From Bacteroidales bacterium UBA1374 (lineage in GTDB: Bacteria; Bacteroidota; Bacteroidia; Bacteroidales; UBA932), in NCBI GenBank assembly GCA_002305545.1, contig DBRG01000021.1:33475-97474 (forward strand): a DNA stretch of 64,000 nt, written 5' to 3'. Shown in pieces: positions 44,072 to 52,763 of the stretch. Position 1 is the stretch's first letter. Every line of letters begins with the position of its first letter. Under the pieces are notes generated by a model, which made no database searches, was not told the DNA's origin, and saw nothing but the letters and a program-made list of their open reading frames with translations. Position numbers and translations under genes: made by a program.

Positions 44072-45289
44072 ATGAGACGAGTCGTTATAACCGGAATAGG
44101 CATTTATTCATGTATCGGGACCCAAAAGGAAGAAGTCCGGAATGGCCTGTACAATGGAAGAAGCGGCATAGGCATTGATCCTGCAAGGACAGCTTATGGA
44201 TACCGGTCTCCGCTTACCGGGATTGTTCCGCGGCCTGATCTTAAAGAAGCCCTTACCCGAAGGCAAAGGATCTGCCTGCCCGAAGAAGGTGAATATGCCT
44301 ACATGGCTACCAGGGAGGCGTTGCAGGATGCAGGAATTGAAATGGATTACCTGGAAAAGAACGAGACAGGCATTTTGTACGGTAACGATTCCTCCAGCAA
44401 AGCCGTGATTGAATCGCACGAGATATGCGTAGAAAAGAAAGACACTACCCTGCTGGGTTCCGGTGCCATCTTTCAGTCCATGAACTCGACGGTGACAATG
44501 AACCTGTCTACCATATTCAGGCTCCGCGGGATCAATATGACCATAAGCGCAGCCTGTGCCAGCGGTTCCCACACTATCGGGCTGGGTGCCATGTTCATCC
44601 GCCTGGGCCTGCAGGACCTGATCGTCTGTGGCGGGGCACAGGAAACCAATGTCCTGAGCATGGCCAGCTTTGACGGATTGAACGCCTTTTCCCTGAGGGT
44701 TGACCAGCCGCAGAAAGCATCACGTCCCTTTGATAAGGGACGTGACGGCCTGGTACCCAGCGGAGGTGCAGCCACTGTCATCCTGGAAGAATATGAACAT
44801 GCAGTAAAACGCGGAGCGCGAATATATGCCGAGGTGGCGGGTTACGGCTTTTCTTCCAACGGAGTGCATATATCCCAGCCCAGCGAAGAAGGCTCGGCAA
44901 CAGCCATGGCCCGCGCCCTGGCCGATGCTTCCATGAAACCTTCCGATATTGATTACATTAATGCCCATGCCACCTCTACTGTCCTGGGAGATGCTTATGA
45001 AGCCCTTGCCATTGACAGGGTATTCGGAGAGCAGAAAACTCCTGTAAGTTCCACTAAGGGGATGACGGGACACGAGTGCTGGATGGCCGGTGCGAGCGAG
45101 GTTGTCTATACCCTTCTGATGATGAGGGATTCCTTTATCGCACCCAACCTGAACCTGGAAGAACCCGATGAAAATTCAAAAAAATTGAATATTATTGTCA
45201 AAACAATAGATAGAAAACTGGATACGTGCCTGTCCAATTCATTTGGGTTCGGAGGTACCAACAGCGCACTTATACTGAAAAAAATTTAG
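44072..45289 (+). CDS. Beta-ketoacyl-ACP synthase (intact)
   Basis: A ~405-residue condensing enzyme. The Cys-His-His triad is complete: Cys in SAACASGSH, His in NAHATST and His in TKGMTGHE. AGGAAG six bases upstream of the ATG at 44072 is one of the few good ribosome sites in the window, and fixes the start at MRRVVITG. In the polyene pathway it would perform a condensation, perhaps of the first cycles or for a lipid moiety. The ACP gene follows after 16 bases. Confidence 0.92.
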   Translation: MRRVVITGIGIYSCIGTQKEEVRNGLYNGRSGIGIDPARTAYGYRSPLTGIVPRPDLKEALTRRQRICLPEEGEYAYMATREALQDAGIEMDYLEKNETGILYGNDSSSKAVIESHEICVEKKDTTLLGSGAIFQSMNSTVTMNLSTIFRLRGINMTISAACASGSHTIGLGAMFIRLGLQDLIVCGGAQETNVLSMASFDGLNAFSLRVDQPQKASRPFDKGRDGLVPSGGAATVILEEYEHAVKRGARIYAEVAGYGFSSNGVHISQPSEEGSATAMARALADASMKPSDIDYINAHATSTVLGDAYEALAIDRVFGEQKTPVSSTKGMTGHECWMAGASEVVYTLLMMRDSFIAPNLNLEEPDENSKKLNIIVKTIDRKLDTCLSNSFGFGGTNSALILKKI

Positions 45290-45305
45290 CACGAACAAAA
45301 AGAGC

Positions 45306-45554
45306 ATGAACAGGAAGGAAATCATTGAAATCGTTAACAGATTCCTGGCAGAGGATATTGAAGTAGACCCCGAAGCCCTTAAAGAAGAAGCATTTCTTAA
45401 AGAAGACCTGGGTATTGACAGCCTGGATTTTGTTGATATTGTTGTGGTGGTAGAGCAGAACTTTGGATTTAAGATCAAACCGGAAGAAATGTCAAAAGTG
45501 AAGACACTATCGCAGTTTTACGACTATATTGAAGCAAAACTTAACGCAAGTTGA
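45306..45554 (+). CDS. Acyl carrier protein 1
   Basis: An 82-residue acidic four-helix protein with GIDSLDFVD, whose Ser receives the phosphopantetheine arm. It would carry the growing aryl-polyene chain. It is one of two ACPs in the operon, as in characterised aryl polyene clusters (ApeE/ApeF). Its stop overlaps the acyltransferase start by one base. Confidence 0.93.
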   Translation: MNRKEIIEIVNRFLAEDIEVDPEALKEEAFLKEDLGIDSLDFVDIVVVVEQNFGFKIKPEEMSKVKTLSQFYDYIEAKLNAS

Positions 45555-46456
45555 TGTCAGAAAAGAAACCGGCATGGAAAGGCACCACAGGCGGGGGAAA
45601 TTTTGGACAACGGGCTTTGCTCCTTTTGTTCCGTTATGTGGATATCCGGGTAGGTTATGCAATACTGGGCCTGGTCATACCCTTTTACATGATTTTCAAC
45701 CGGTCTGGTTACAAGGCCATTAAGGATTACTTCAGACGCAAAGGCTATTCAGGGAATATTAATTGCCACATTTACAGAAATCATTACCTGTTCGGGCAGA
45801 TGATGATGGACAGGTTTTACCTCTTCGCCCGGAAAGAGAACATTTTCAAATCCAGGGTAACTGATTGGGACCAATTTACCGAATTGCTCAAGGGCGAGGG
45901 TGGTTTTCTGATTTCCGGAGCCCATACGGGAAATTTTGAGATCTGCGGGTATTTTTTGCAACAACGGCTCAAAAAGCTGAACGCAGTGGTTTATGGGGGA
46001 GAATCGGCTTTCATGCAGGAAAACAGGGCCGAGGCCCTTTCGGGGAATATGGCCGAACTGATCCCCGTATCGCCCGATATGTCTCATTTGTTTGCCATTA
46101 AAACGGCACTGGAAAAAGGGGAAATGATAAGCATGCCAAGCGACAGGCTTTTTGGAAGCACCAAATCCTTTTCCTTTCCCTTTCTGGGTTCACCGGCCAA
46201 TTTCCCCATGGGGTCGTTCCTGCTGGCAGCCCAGCTGAATGTTCCCATGGTTTCGCTTTACGTGATGCGTGAGCGGGGCATGACATACCACATTATCTGC
46301 AAACAGATAGCCGTTGACCGCTCGAAATACCGGAATTCCAGGGAAATTGCCCGTGCGCTTTGCCAGGTCTATGTACAGCAACTGGAAGATGTACTGAAAG
46401 CATATCCCCACCAGTGGTTTAATTTTTATGATTTCTGGAACAACACCACCATATGA
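45554..46456 (+). CDS. Lysophospholipid acyltransferase (LpxL/HtrB-like)
   Basis: A 300-residue protein with one N-terminal hydrophobic segment (GYAILGLVIPFYMIF) and the acyltransferase motif HTGNFE (HxxxxE) near residue 121, followed by GGES and a late PSDRLFGSTKSF. This is the lipid A late acyltransferase fold. It would move an acyl or polyene chain from ACP to a lipid or sugar acceptor at the inner membrane. The ATG at 45554 overlaps the ACP stop. It fits the general idea that aryl polyenes are anchored to a glycolipid. Confidence 0.88.
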   Translation: MSEKKPAWKGTTGGGNFGQRALLLLFRYVDIRVGYAILGLVIPFYMIFNRSGYKAIKDYFRRKGYSGNINCHIYRNHYLFGQMMMDRFYLFARKENIFKSRVTDWDQFTELLKGEGGFLISGAHTGNFEICGYFLQQRLKKLNAVVYGGESAFMQENRAEALSGNMAELIPVSPDMSHLFAIKTALEKGEMISMPSDRLFGSTKSFSFPFLGSPANFPMGSFLLAAQLNVPMVSLYVMRERGMTYHIICKQIAVDRSKYRNSREIARALCQVYVQQLEDVLKAYPHQWFNFYDFWNNTTI

Positions 46457-46899
46457 TTCAAACTGACGACATCCGGGAATTGCTGCCGCACCGTCCGCCT
46501 TTTATCATGGTGGACCGGCTGACTGCTTACGGGGAGAATTTTGCTTCTACCGATATGTTCATCACAGAGGACAATATTTTTTGCCGGAATGGTTATTTTT
46601 CGGAAGCCGGCATGATGGAAAACATAGCCCAGACCTGTGCGGCCCGCCTGGGATACAAAAGCCTGGCCAATAATATGCCTGTTAAACTGGGTATTATAGG
46701 GGCTGTTAAGGATTTCAATGTTTTCTTTTTACCCGTGCCCGGGGACCTGCTCGTAACCGATATTCAGATTGAGCATGAAGTTTTCAATGCCATATTGCTC
46801 AAGGCCGAAATCCGTTGCAACGGTAAAACAGCCGCCACAAGCCACATGAAATTGTTCTTAACCGATATTGACAGCCAGAGAGATGAAGACAATCAATAA
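46453..46899 (+). CDS. FabZ-like hotdog dehydratase lacking the catalytic His
   Basis: A 148-residue hotdog protein beginning ELLPHRPPFIMVDRL as in FabZ. In active FabZ the next motif has HFPGxPxxPG followed by a Glu. Here the region reads RNGYFSEAGMMENIAQ: the Glu is kept but the His is absent. It may therefore pair with the second dehydratase (52386-52763) as a heterodimer, like ApeI/ApeP in enterobacteria. It overlaps the upstream gene by 4 bases (ATGA). Confidence 0.82.
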   Translation: MIQTDDIRELLPHRPPFIMVDRLTAYGENFASTDMFITEDNIFCRNGYFSEAGMMENIAQTCAARLGYKSLANNMPVKLGIIGAVKDFNVFFLPVPGDLLVTDIQIEHEVFNAILLKAEIRCNGKTAATSHMKLFLTDIDSQRDEDNQ

Positions 46900-47311
46900 A
46901 CTAACGGAGAGCAAACAGATATTGATACGGTTCAGCGAAGTGGATTCCATGAGCATTGTCTGGCACGGATCGTATGTCCAGTATTTTGAAGATGCACGGG
47001 AAGCCTTCGGAAGAAAATACGGATTAACCTACCAGACTTATTTTGACAATGGTTATTATGCTCCCCTGGTGGATATGAAGTTTGAATTTAAACATCCCCT
47101 GGAGTACGGTGACACAGCCCGCATTGAAATTGAATACATACCGGTAGAGGCAGCCAAGGTGATCTTCCAGTACAGGATCTACAGGGAAAAAGACAACAAG
47201 CTGGCAGCCACGGGATCTACCATTCAGGTTTTCCTGGACAGCCAGTACAGGCTGGTCTTGTACAGTCCGGAGTTTTATACAGAATGGAAAAAGAAAAACA
47301 ATGTTTTATGA
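46883..47311 (+). CDS. 4HBT-family acyl thioesterase
   Basis: A ~142-residue hotdog thioesterase. IRFSEVDSMSIVWHGSYVQ holds the D-containing motif of 4-hydroxybenzoyl-CoA thioesterases (canonical YxxxDxxGxVyhxxY). It may release chains from ACP or proofread stalled intermediates, as thioesterases do in other aryl polyene clusters. The ATG at 46883 (MKTINKL) is chosen, overlapping the dehydratase by 17 bases. Confidence 0.88.
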   Translation: MKTINKLTESKQILIRFSEVDSMSIVWHGSYVQYFEDAREAFGRKYGLTYQTYFDNGYYAPLVDMKFEFKHPLEYGDTARIEIEYIPVEAAKVIFQYRIYREKDNKLAATGSTIQVFLDSQYRLVLYSPEFYTEWKKKNNVL

Positions 47312-48432
47312 TTAAGCCACTGGCATACAATATTGTTTCTCCCCTGGGGTTTTCCACCCAGGATAACTACGCAGCCGTACGCCGTGGTGAAAGCGGTGTT
47401 GTTCCCTGGCATGACCCGGCAGGCACCCCTGTTGCCCAATCGCGCCTGGACAATGACAAGCTGCAGGATGCTTTTGAAAAACAGTGCAAACCCTCTCAGA
47501 AATACACCAAACCGGAACAGGCCATGCTCCTGTCTGCCTCACTGGCAGTGGCAGAGGCAGGAATTGACCCCGCATCTGCCCGTACAGGATTTGTGCTTTC
47601 CTCTACAAAAGGGAACATTGAACTGCTGGGAACACCAGATCACGGATTTGGCAGGGATCGCATTCATTTGTGGCATACGGCCGGATTGCTGGCCGCCTGG
47701 TTTAACAATCAGAACCTTCCTTTAACCGTTACCAATGCCTGCATATCGGGAGCTGTTGCACAGATTGCCGCGCTAAAAATGTTGGAAAACGGAATCTATG
47801 ACCATGTGGTGGTTACCGGGGTTGACATGGCTTCTGACTTTATTGTGGCCGGATTCCAGTCTTTTAAATCCCTGGATCCTGAACGTTGCCGTCCATTTGA
47901 TTCACGCCGCAAAGGATTGAATATTGGAGAGGCGGCTGCTACGATCGTTTTTGGCAAAGCAGACGGAAAAGGTATCTCTTTGATCCGGGGAAATATCCGC
48001 AACGATGCCAATCACATATCCGGTCCCTCACGAACCGGTGAAGGATTGTTCCGGGCACTGTGCCGTACCCTGGAGGACCTGCCCCCGGATGAGATCGCGT
48101 TCATCAGTGCGCACGGAACCGCTACCCCTTTCAACGACCAGATGGAAGCCATTGCCATTGACAGGGCAGGACTCCGGCACCCCCCCGTCTTTAGTCTTAA
48201 GGCCCATTTTGGGCACACCATGGGAGCTGCCGGCGTACTGGAAAGCATCATTTCCATGAAAGCCCTGGAAGAAGGAATCATCCTGCCATCGCTGGGGTAT
48301 GAAGAACCGGGGATTGAAGGAGAACTGAATGTAAGCACTGCCACGGCTCACACCAATAAACGATACATAATAAAGACATTGTCGGGTTTTGGAGGATGCA
48401 ATGCCGCCTTACTTTATCAGAAACATTCATGA
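47308..48432 (+). CDS. Beta-ketoacyl-ACP synthase (intact)
   Basis: A ~374-residue ketosynthase with Cys in TNACISGAV, His in SAHGTATPFND and His in AHFGHTMGA, so the triad is whole. It is a shorter, more divergent relative of FabF. The start at 47308 uses an ATGA overlap with the thioesterase stop. The next gene is a truncated Cys-less ketosynthase-like protein, and the two could form a KS/partner pair. Confidence 0.9.
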   Translation: MIKPLAYNIVSPLGFSTQDNYAAVRRGESGVVPWHDPAGTPVAQSRLDNDKLQDAFEKQCKPSQKYTKPEQAMLLSASLAVAEAGIDPASARTGFVLSSTKGNIELLGTPDHGFGRDRIHLWHTAGLLAAWFNNQNLPLTVTNACISGAVAQIAALKMLENGIYDHVVVTGVDMASDFIVAGFQSFKSLDPERCRPFDSRRKGLNIGEAAATIVFGKADGKGISLIRGNIRNDANHISGPSRTGEGLFRALCRTLEDLPPDEIAFISAHGTATPFNDQMEAIAIDRAGLRHPPVFSLKAHFGHTMGAAGVLESIISMKALEEGIILPSLGYEEPGIEGELNVSTATAHTNKRYIIKTLSGFGGCNAALLYQKHS

Positions 48433-49046
48433 AGAAGATCACAGCGTATAGCCGGTTAACTGATTCTTTGGTAAGTCTGAACGGGATCCCTTGCAACATC
48501 TCGTTTTCCAGTGAGCCGGGACCGGGCCGCCTGGTAGAAATCTACCGGTTTCTGGAGGCAGGTTATCCAAAATTCTTCAAGATGGACAACCTTTCCAAAG
48601 CCGGTTTCCTGGCATCTGAAATGGTCCTGCGATCACTGCATTACGATATGGAATCCCCGGACGAAAGCACGGCTGTTGTTTTTGCCAACCGGTCTTCTTC
48701 ACTGGACAACGATAAAAGGTTCCAGGAAACCATAAGCCGGGATAATTACTTTCCGAGCCCGGCTGTTTTTGTGTACACGCTTCCCAACATCGTAACGGGA
48801 GAAGTGGCCATCCGGAACAAAATTATGGGCGAAACATCTTTTTTCATACTCGAATCGTTTGATGCCGAAAAAATGATGATATTTGCCGACTGGGCTTTTT
48901 CTTCTGCCGGAATCCGCCGTGTTTTGTGCGGCTGGACCGAGTACCTGGACGGGCATTGCGACGTACTGGTGATGATGGTGGAAAAAGAAAGCGATCAGGG
49001 AATGGATTTTAACAAACAAAACATTAATAATATTTACAGAACCTAA
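48429..49046 (+). CDS. Truncated Cys-less ketosynthase-like protein
   Basis: A 205-residue protein resembling the N-terminal half of ketosynthases. LPNIVTGEVAIRNKIMGET aligns to the region just before the active Cys, but the following segment (SFFILESFD) has no Cys, and no HGTGT or KxxxGH part follows. It cannot be a condensing enzyme alone. It starts at an ATGA overlap with the intact ketosynthase upstream and is followed by an ACP gene. A structural or chain-length role with a neighbour is likely. Confidence 0.75.
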   Translation: MKKITAYSRLTDSLVSLNGIPCNISFSSEPGPGRLVEIYRFLEAGYPKFFKMDNLSKAGFLASEMVLRSLHYDMESPDESTAVVFANRSSSLDNDKRFQETISRDNYFPSPAVFVYTLPNIVTGEVAIRNKIMGETSFFILESFDAEKMMIFADWAFSSAGIRRVLCGWTEYLDGHCDVLVMMVEKESDQGMDFNKQNINNIYRT

Positions 49047-49047
49047 A

Positions 49048-49305
49048 ATGGAAACATTGATTTTTGACCTGAAAAAGCAGATTATTGAAGCTTTGAATCT
49101 CGAGGACATTACCCCGGATGACATCGACACCAATGCTCCCCTTTTTGTTGAAGGCCTGGGCCTGGATTCTATAGATGCACTGGAGTTGATCGTGTTGATG
49201 GAAAAACAATACGGCATCAAACTGGAAGATCCCGGAAAGAGTAAGGAAATATTCCGTTCTGTTGCCACCATGGCAGACTACATCAGCAAAAACCGTAAAA
49301 AATAA
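49048..49305 (+). CDS. Acyl carrier protein 2
   Basis: An 85-residue ACP with GLGLDSIDALEL, the Ser being the phosphopantetheine site. It lies one base after the truncated ketosynthase gene and 11 bases before the next intact ketosynthase. Two distinct ACPs in one cluster suggest a split of tasks between starter loading and elongation. Confidence 0.93.
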   Translation: METLIFDLKKQIIEALNLEDITPDDIDTNAPLFVEGLGLDSIDALELIVLMEKQYGIKLEDPGKSKEIFRSVATMADYISKNRKK

Positions 49306-49316
49306 GAAACCTGGCA

Positions 49317-50513
49317 ATGAAGGTATACGTTACAGGATTCGGAATTATTTCTGCACTGGGTTTGGGTGCCGGGGCTACACTCGGTGCACTGTCCAACCGG
49401 CAGAGCGGCGTTGGTCCGTTGCACTGGCTGGAAACCATGCATTCCCACCTGCCCTGCGCCGAGGTACCTTTCAGTACACAGGAATTGCGAAAAATGGCCG
49501 GTGTGGCTCAAGATAAGGTGATCACCAGAACGGCCCTCATGGGCATTCTCGCCTTGAGGGAAGCACTTGAAATGGCCCTCTGGAATGAACATAAGCCTTT
49601 GAACCCTGTCCTGGTATCGGGAACGACCGTTGGGGGAATGGAAAATACAGAGCGGTTTTTCCTGGACTTTATCTCCCCCGATACCAGCCATGACCATTAT
49701 ATCCTGGCCCACGACTGTGGCGTATGCACCCAGATGATCGCAGACCATTTCGGACATTTTGATATGCTCTCGACCCTTTCCACGGCTTGTTCCTCGGCAG
49801 CCAATGCCCTGATTCTGGCTGCGGACATGATCCGTACCGGTAGGACTTCGGTAGCCGTTGCCGGGGGGAGTGAATGCCTGAGCAGATTTCATCTGAACGG
49901 ATTCAATACCCTCAAGATACTGGACAAGGATCCCTGCAGGCCTTTTGACAATACGCGCGCAGGCCTCAACCTGGGCGAAGGAGCCGCCTACCTGGTGCTG
50001 GAATCGGAAGAATCGGCTAAAGCACGGGGTGTGAAGCCCATCTGCCTGTTGTCGGGTTACGGGAATGCCTGTGATGCTTACCACCAGACTGCTTCCTCAC
50101 CCGAAGGCGACGGGGCGGTCCTTTCCATGAAAAAAGCCCTTCATGAAGCCGGCCTGACCCCGCAGCAGATAGATTATGTGAATGCACACGGTACGGGTAC
50201 TCCCAATAACGATGAAAGCGAAGGAAAAGCCCTGATGCGTGTGTTCGGAGCTGATTCCGTTCCCCCTGTTTCATCTACAAAAGGTTTTACCGGCCACACG
50301 ACCAGTGCTGCCGGGAGCGTGGAATCGGTAATTTCCATCCTTGCCCTGCTTCATAACTTTCTGCCTGCCAATCTGAACTACAGCAATCACATGGAGATGC
50401 TGTCTTTCAAACCCGTTACTGATGAGAAGCCTTCCCGGCCCTTGTCACATGTGATGACAAATTCCTTTGGATTCGGGGGTAATGACACAACCTGCATTTT
50501 TTCAAAAATTTGA
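49317..50513 (+). CDS. Beta-ketoacyl-ACP synthase (elongation KS)
   Basis: A 398-residue FabF-like enzyme with Cys in STACSSAAN, His in NAHGTGTPNND, and His in TKGFTGHTTSA. With the Cys-less relative encoded 5 bases downstream it has the classic KS-alpha/CLF layout of type II polyketide systems, like ApeO/ApeC. It would add malonyl units iteratively to the aryl starter. Confidence 0.93.
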   Translation: MKVYVTGFGIISALGLGAGATLGALSNRQSGVGPLHWLETMHSHLPCAEVPFSTQELRKMAGVAQDKVITRTALMGILALREALEMALWNEHKPLNPVLVSGTTVGGMENTERFFLDFISPDTSHDHYILAHDCGVCTQMIADHFGHFDMLSTLSTACSSAANALILAADMIRTGRTSVAVAGGSECLSRFHLNGFNTLKILDKDPCRPFDNTRAGLNLGEGAAYLVLESEESAKARGVKPICLLSGYGNACDAYHQTASSPEGDGAVLSMKKALHEAGLTPQQIDYVNAHGTGTPNNDESEGKALMRVFGADSVPPVSSTKGFTGHTTSAAGSVESVISILALLHNFLPANLNYSNHMEMLSFKPVTDEKPSRPLSHVMTNSFGFGGNDTTCIFSKI

Positions 50514-50518
50514 CCACT

Positions 50519-51412
50519 ATGGGTGTATATATACAGGCTGCAGCGCAGATATCGGTACAGAATCCCCTGTGTGACGACTGGCTGGACAATCCCATTCAAT
50601 ACCAGGTTCCTTACCAAAGGGCGATAGAGGCCGATTACAGGCAATTCCTGGATCCCGTTGCTTCCCGCAGGATGGGCAGGATCCTGAAAAGGGCCATTGC
50701 CACCTCCATGACCGTGGTGACATCCTCTGGCATCACCAATCCCGATGCGATCATTGTGGGAACCGGCCTGGGTTGCCTGGAAACTACAGAAAGATTTTTG
50801 CTCGCCCTGGTTCAGGAGGGAGAAGAATTCCTGCAACCGACCAACTTTATCAATTCCACGCACAATACCATTGCATCCCATATAGCGGTGCATCTGAAAT
50901 GCAATGCCTACAACAGCACTTATGTGCACCTGGGAGTTTCCTTTGAAAGTGCCCTGCTGGACGCTTTCATGCAATTCCAGCTGGGTCGCATACATTCGGC
51001 CCTGGTGGGAGGCCATGATGAACTGATCCCCAACTATTTCTATATTTTGGACAAAGTCGGATTCTGGGAAGGGAAGCTGGCTTCTGAATGTGCCGTAAGC
51101 TTTATGTTGAGCGATAAGCCGGGTAATCATCCCATGGCCCGGATCCGGGAGGTGGTCCTGTTGCATGACGCCGATGAAAAACGTTTGGACGATGCCATAA
51201 ACCAGGTGTGTGAACGCCTGAGTACAGTAAGGAAGGACTGGATCAGTCCCCCGTCAGTCAGGCCCATATTCGGGGAGTCTTTCACCAGTCAGGCCTTTGA
51301 AATGTATGCAGCTGCGGTAAAAATGCAACGCGGCCTGATTGCAGACAACATCCTGCTGATAAACCAATATAGAGGAACCGAAACTTCTTTGATATTTTTA
51401 TCAAAATGCTGA
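50519..51412 (+). CDS. Chain-length-factor-like protein (Cys-less KS relative)
   Basis: About 298 residues, a ketosynthase relative in which the position of the active Cys is not Cys (YNSTYVHLGVSFESALL). The HGTGT motif is also lost. With the intact KS gene immediately upstream it matches the KS-beta or CLF partner that sets polyene length. The ATG at 50519 is used; a TTG lies nine bases earlier. Confidence 0.82.
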   Translation: MGVYIQAAAQISVQNPLCDDWLDNPIQYQVPYQRAIEADYRQFLDPVASRRMGRILKRAIATSMTVVTSSGITNPDAIIVGTGLGCLETTERFLLALVQEGEEFLQPTNFINSTHNTIASHIAVHLKCNAYNSTYVHLGVSFESALLDAFMQFQLGRIHSALVGGHDELIPNYFYILDKVGFWEGKLASECAVSFMLSDKPGNHPMARIREVVLLHDADEKRLDDAINQVCERLSTVRKDWISPPSVRPIFGESFTSQAFEMYAAAVKMQRGLIADNILLINQYRGTETSLIFLSKC

Positions 51413-51762
51413 GATTCATACTTTTATCCCTCGCACAAACCTTTTTACTGGCATCCGGTCAGGTGTGCCTGAAAGTGTCTATGGAACGCATGGATAAATT
51501 CAGTTTCACCTGGGGGTATTTCAGGCAATTGTTTACAAACTGGGCCTTTGCCCTGACCGGGCTGTTTTTTATCAGTGCCACGGTCCTGTGGATGTACATC
51601 CTCAAACATTATCCATTCTCCATAGCCTACCCCATAACCAGCTTTGCCTATGTATTTGGCATGCTTGCTGCATTTTTCATATTCAGGGAAGCCATACCCC
51701 CTACCCGCTGGATAGGTGTTGCCCTGATTGTGGCGGGTGTGTTTTTCCTGTTAAAACAATAG
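51406..51762 (+). CDS. SMR/EamA-like small membrane transporter
   Basis: A 118-residue protein with four hydrophobic helices, the size of an EmrE-type SMR subunit or half an EamA protein. SGQVCLKVSMERM and SIAYPITSFAYVFGMLAAFF are typical. It could flip a polyene-lipid or a sugar-lipid donor across the inner membrane. It overlaps the CLF gene by 7 bases, inside the polyene operon. Confidence 0.83.
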   Translation: MLRFILLSLAQTFLLASGQVCLKVSMERMDKFSFTWGYFRQLFTNWAFALTGLFFISATVLWMYILKHYPFSIAYPITSFAYVFGMLAAFFIFREAIPPTRWIGVALIVAGVFFLLKQ

Positions 51763-51766
51763 AATC

Positions 51767-52417
51767 ATGACAAGCCTCCTCTTTTCCCTGCTGCTCCTGT
51801 TTCTGCCCGGATCCGCACTGTGCGGAATCACGCTGCCGGAACAGGAACGTACGCAGCTAATGCCGGAGGCGCTAAAAAAAATTCACACCCTTGAATGCGA
51901 CTTTCAACAGGAAAGGGAAGTATCCGTCTTAGCGGAAAAGGGCGTTTCCCGGGGCAGGCTGATCTATAAGAAAAACAAGGCGCTGCTCTGGCAGTACCAG
52001 GTGCCCGATTGCTCGGGCTTCCTGCTTCGAGCAGATGTTATGACCATTCTGGACCCTACCGGCAAACCGCTTTCCGATGACGGTTCATCCGGATTGTTCA
52101 GGCATATCGGCCGGATCATACTCATGGGGATAGATGGCAGTATCCTGGAAAACAAAGAACTATTTGTCCCGGAAAACATCCCCTCGGAAGATTACATACA
52201 CATCAGGCTCATTCCCGCACAACGGGAGATGAAACGGCTGTTTTCAGACCTGGAGCTTTTTTTCCGTAAGGAAGACTATGTGATCCAGACAGTGGTCATA
52301 AACGAAACCTCGGGGGACAAGACAACGGTGCGCATGGGTAATATCCGGATCAACCGGCCCCTGGATGACAAAACCTTTGATGCTTATGTTTCTCAACAAC
52401 CTTTACCGGATCGTTGA
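51767..52417 (+). CDS. LolA-like outer-membrane lipid carrier
   Basis: A 216-residue exported protein: signal MTSLLFSLLLLFLPGSALCG, then the LolA pattern TLECDFQQEREV ... GRLIYKKNKALLWQY. LolA-like proteins shuttle lipoproteins or glycolipids through the periplasm, and in aryl polyene clusters a LolA homologue is thought to help carry the pigment to the outer membrane. Its 3' end overlaps the next gene. Confidence 0.85.
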   Translation: MTSLLFSLLLLFLPGSALCGITLPEQERTQLMPEALKKIHTLECDFQQEREVSVLAEKGVSRGRLIYKKNKALLWQYQVPDCSGFLLRADVMTILDPTGKPLSDDGSSGLFRHIGRIILMGIDGSILENKELFVPENIPSEDYIHIRLIPAQREMKRLFSDLELFFRKEDYVIQTVVINETSGDKTTVRMGNIRINRPLDDKTFDAYVSQQPLPDR

Positions 52418-52763
52418 CAAAGTGGTTTACGGGGAAGAAGCCCGGGTAACCATTTTGCTGAACAGGGACAGTGTCATTTACAAAGCACATTTTCCCGGGA
52501 ACCCCATTACGCCGGGAGCCTGTATTGTAGAGATGGGCCGGGAGATTGCCTCGCTGATCCTGGAAAAGGACCTTGTCCTGGAAAAGGCCGATAATATTAA
52601 GTTCCTTACAGGCATCCATCCCGGGGAAACACCCCGCGTCGTATTCGTGTTACAGGTGCAGGAACAGGAGAAGGGAAGATGGAGGGTCCGTGCAGAAGTC
52701 AGGGATGGTGACAATATAATGACCAAAATGACCTTATGTCTGAAAGAGATGCTGTCTGTGTGA
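52386..52763 (+). CDS. FabZ-like dehydratase with intact active site
   Basis: A ~125-residue hotdog protein with KAHFPGNPITPGACIVEMGR, containing the His and Glu expected for 3-hydroxyacyl-ACP dehydration. It would create the polyene double bonds, together with the His-less relative at 46453. Several nearby ATGs (52365 ACG-type, 52380, 52386) could start it; 52386 gives MFLNNLYRIVDK. It overlaps LolA at the start and the glycosyltransferase at the end. Confidence 0.85.
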   Translation: MFLNNLYRIVDKVVYGEEARVTILLNRDSVIYKAHFPGNPITPGACIVEMGREIASLILEKDLVLEKADNIKFLTGIHPGETPRVVFVLQVQEQEKGRWRVRAEVRDGDNIMTKMTLCLKEMLSV

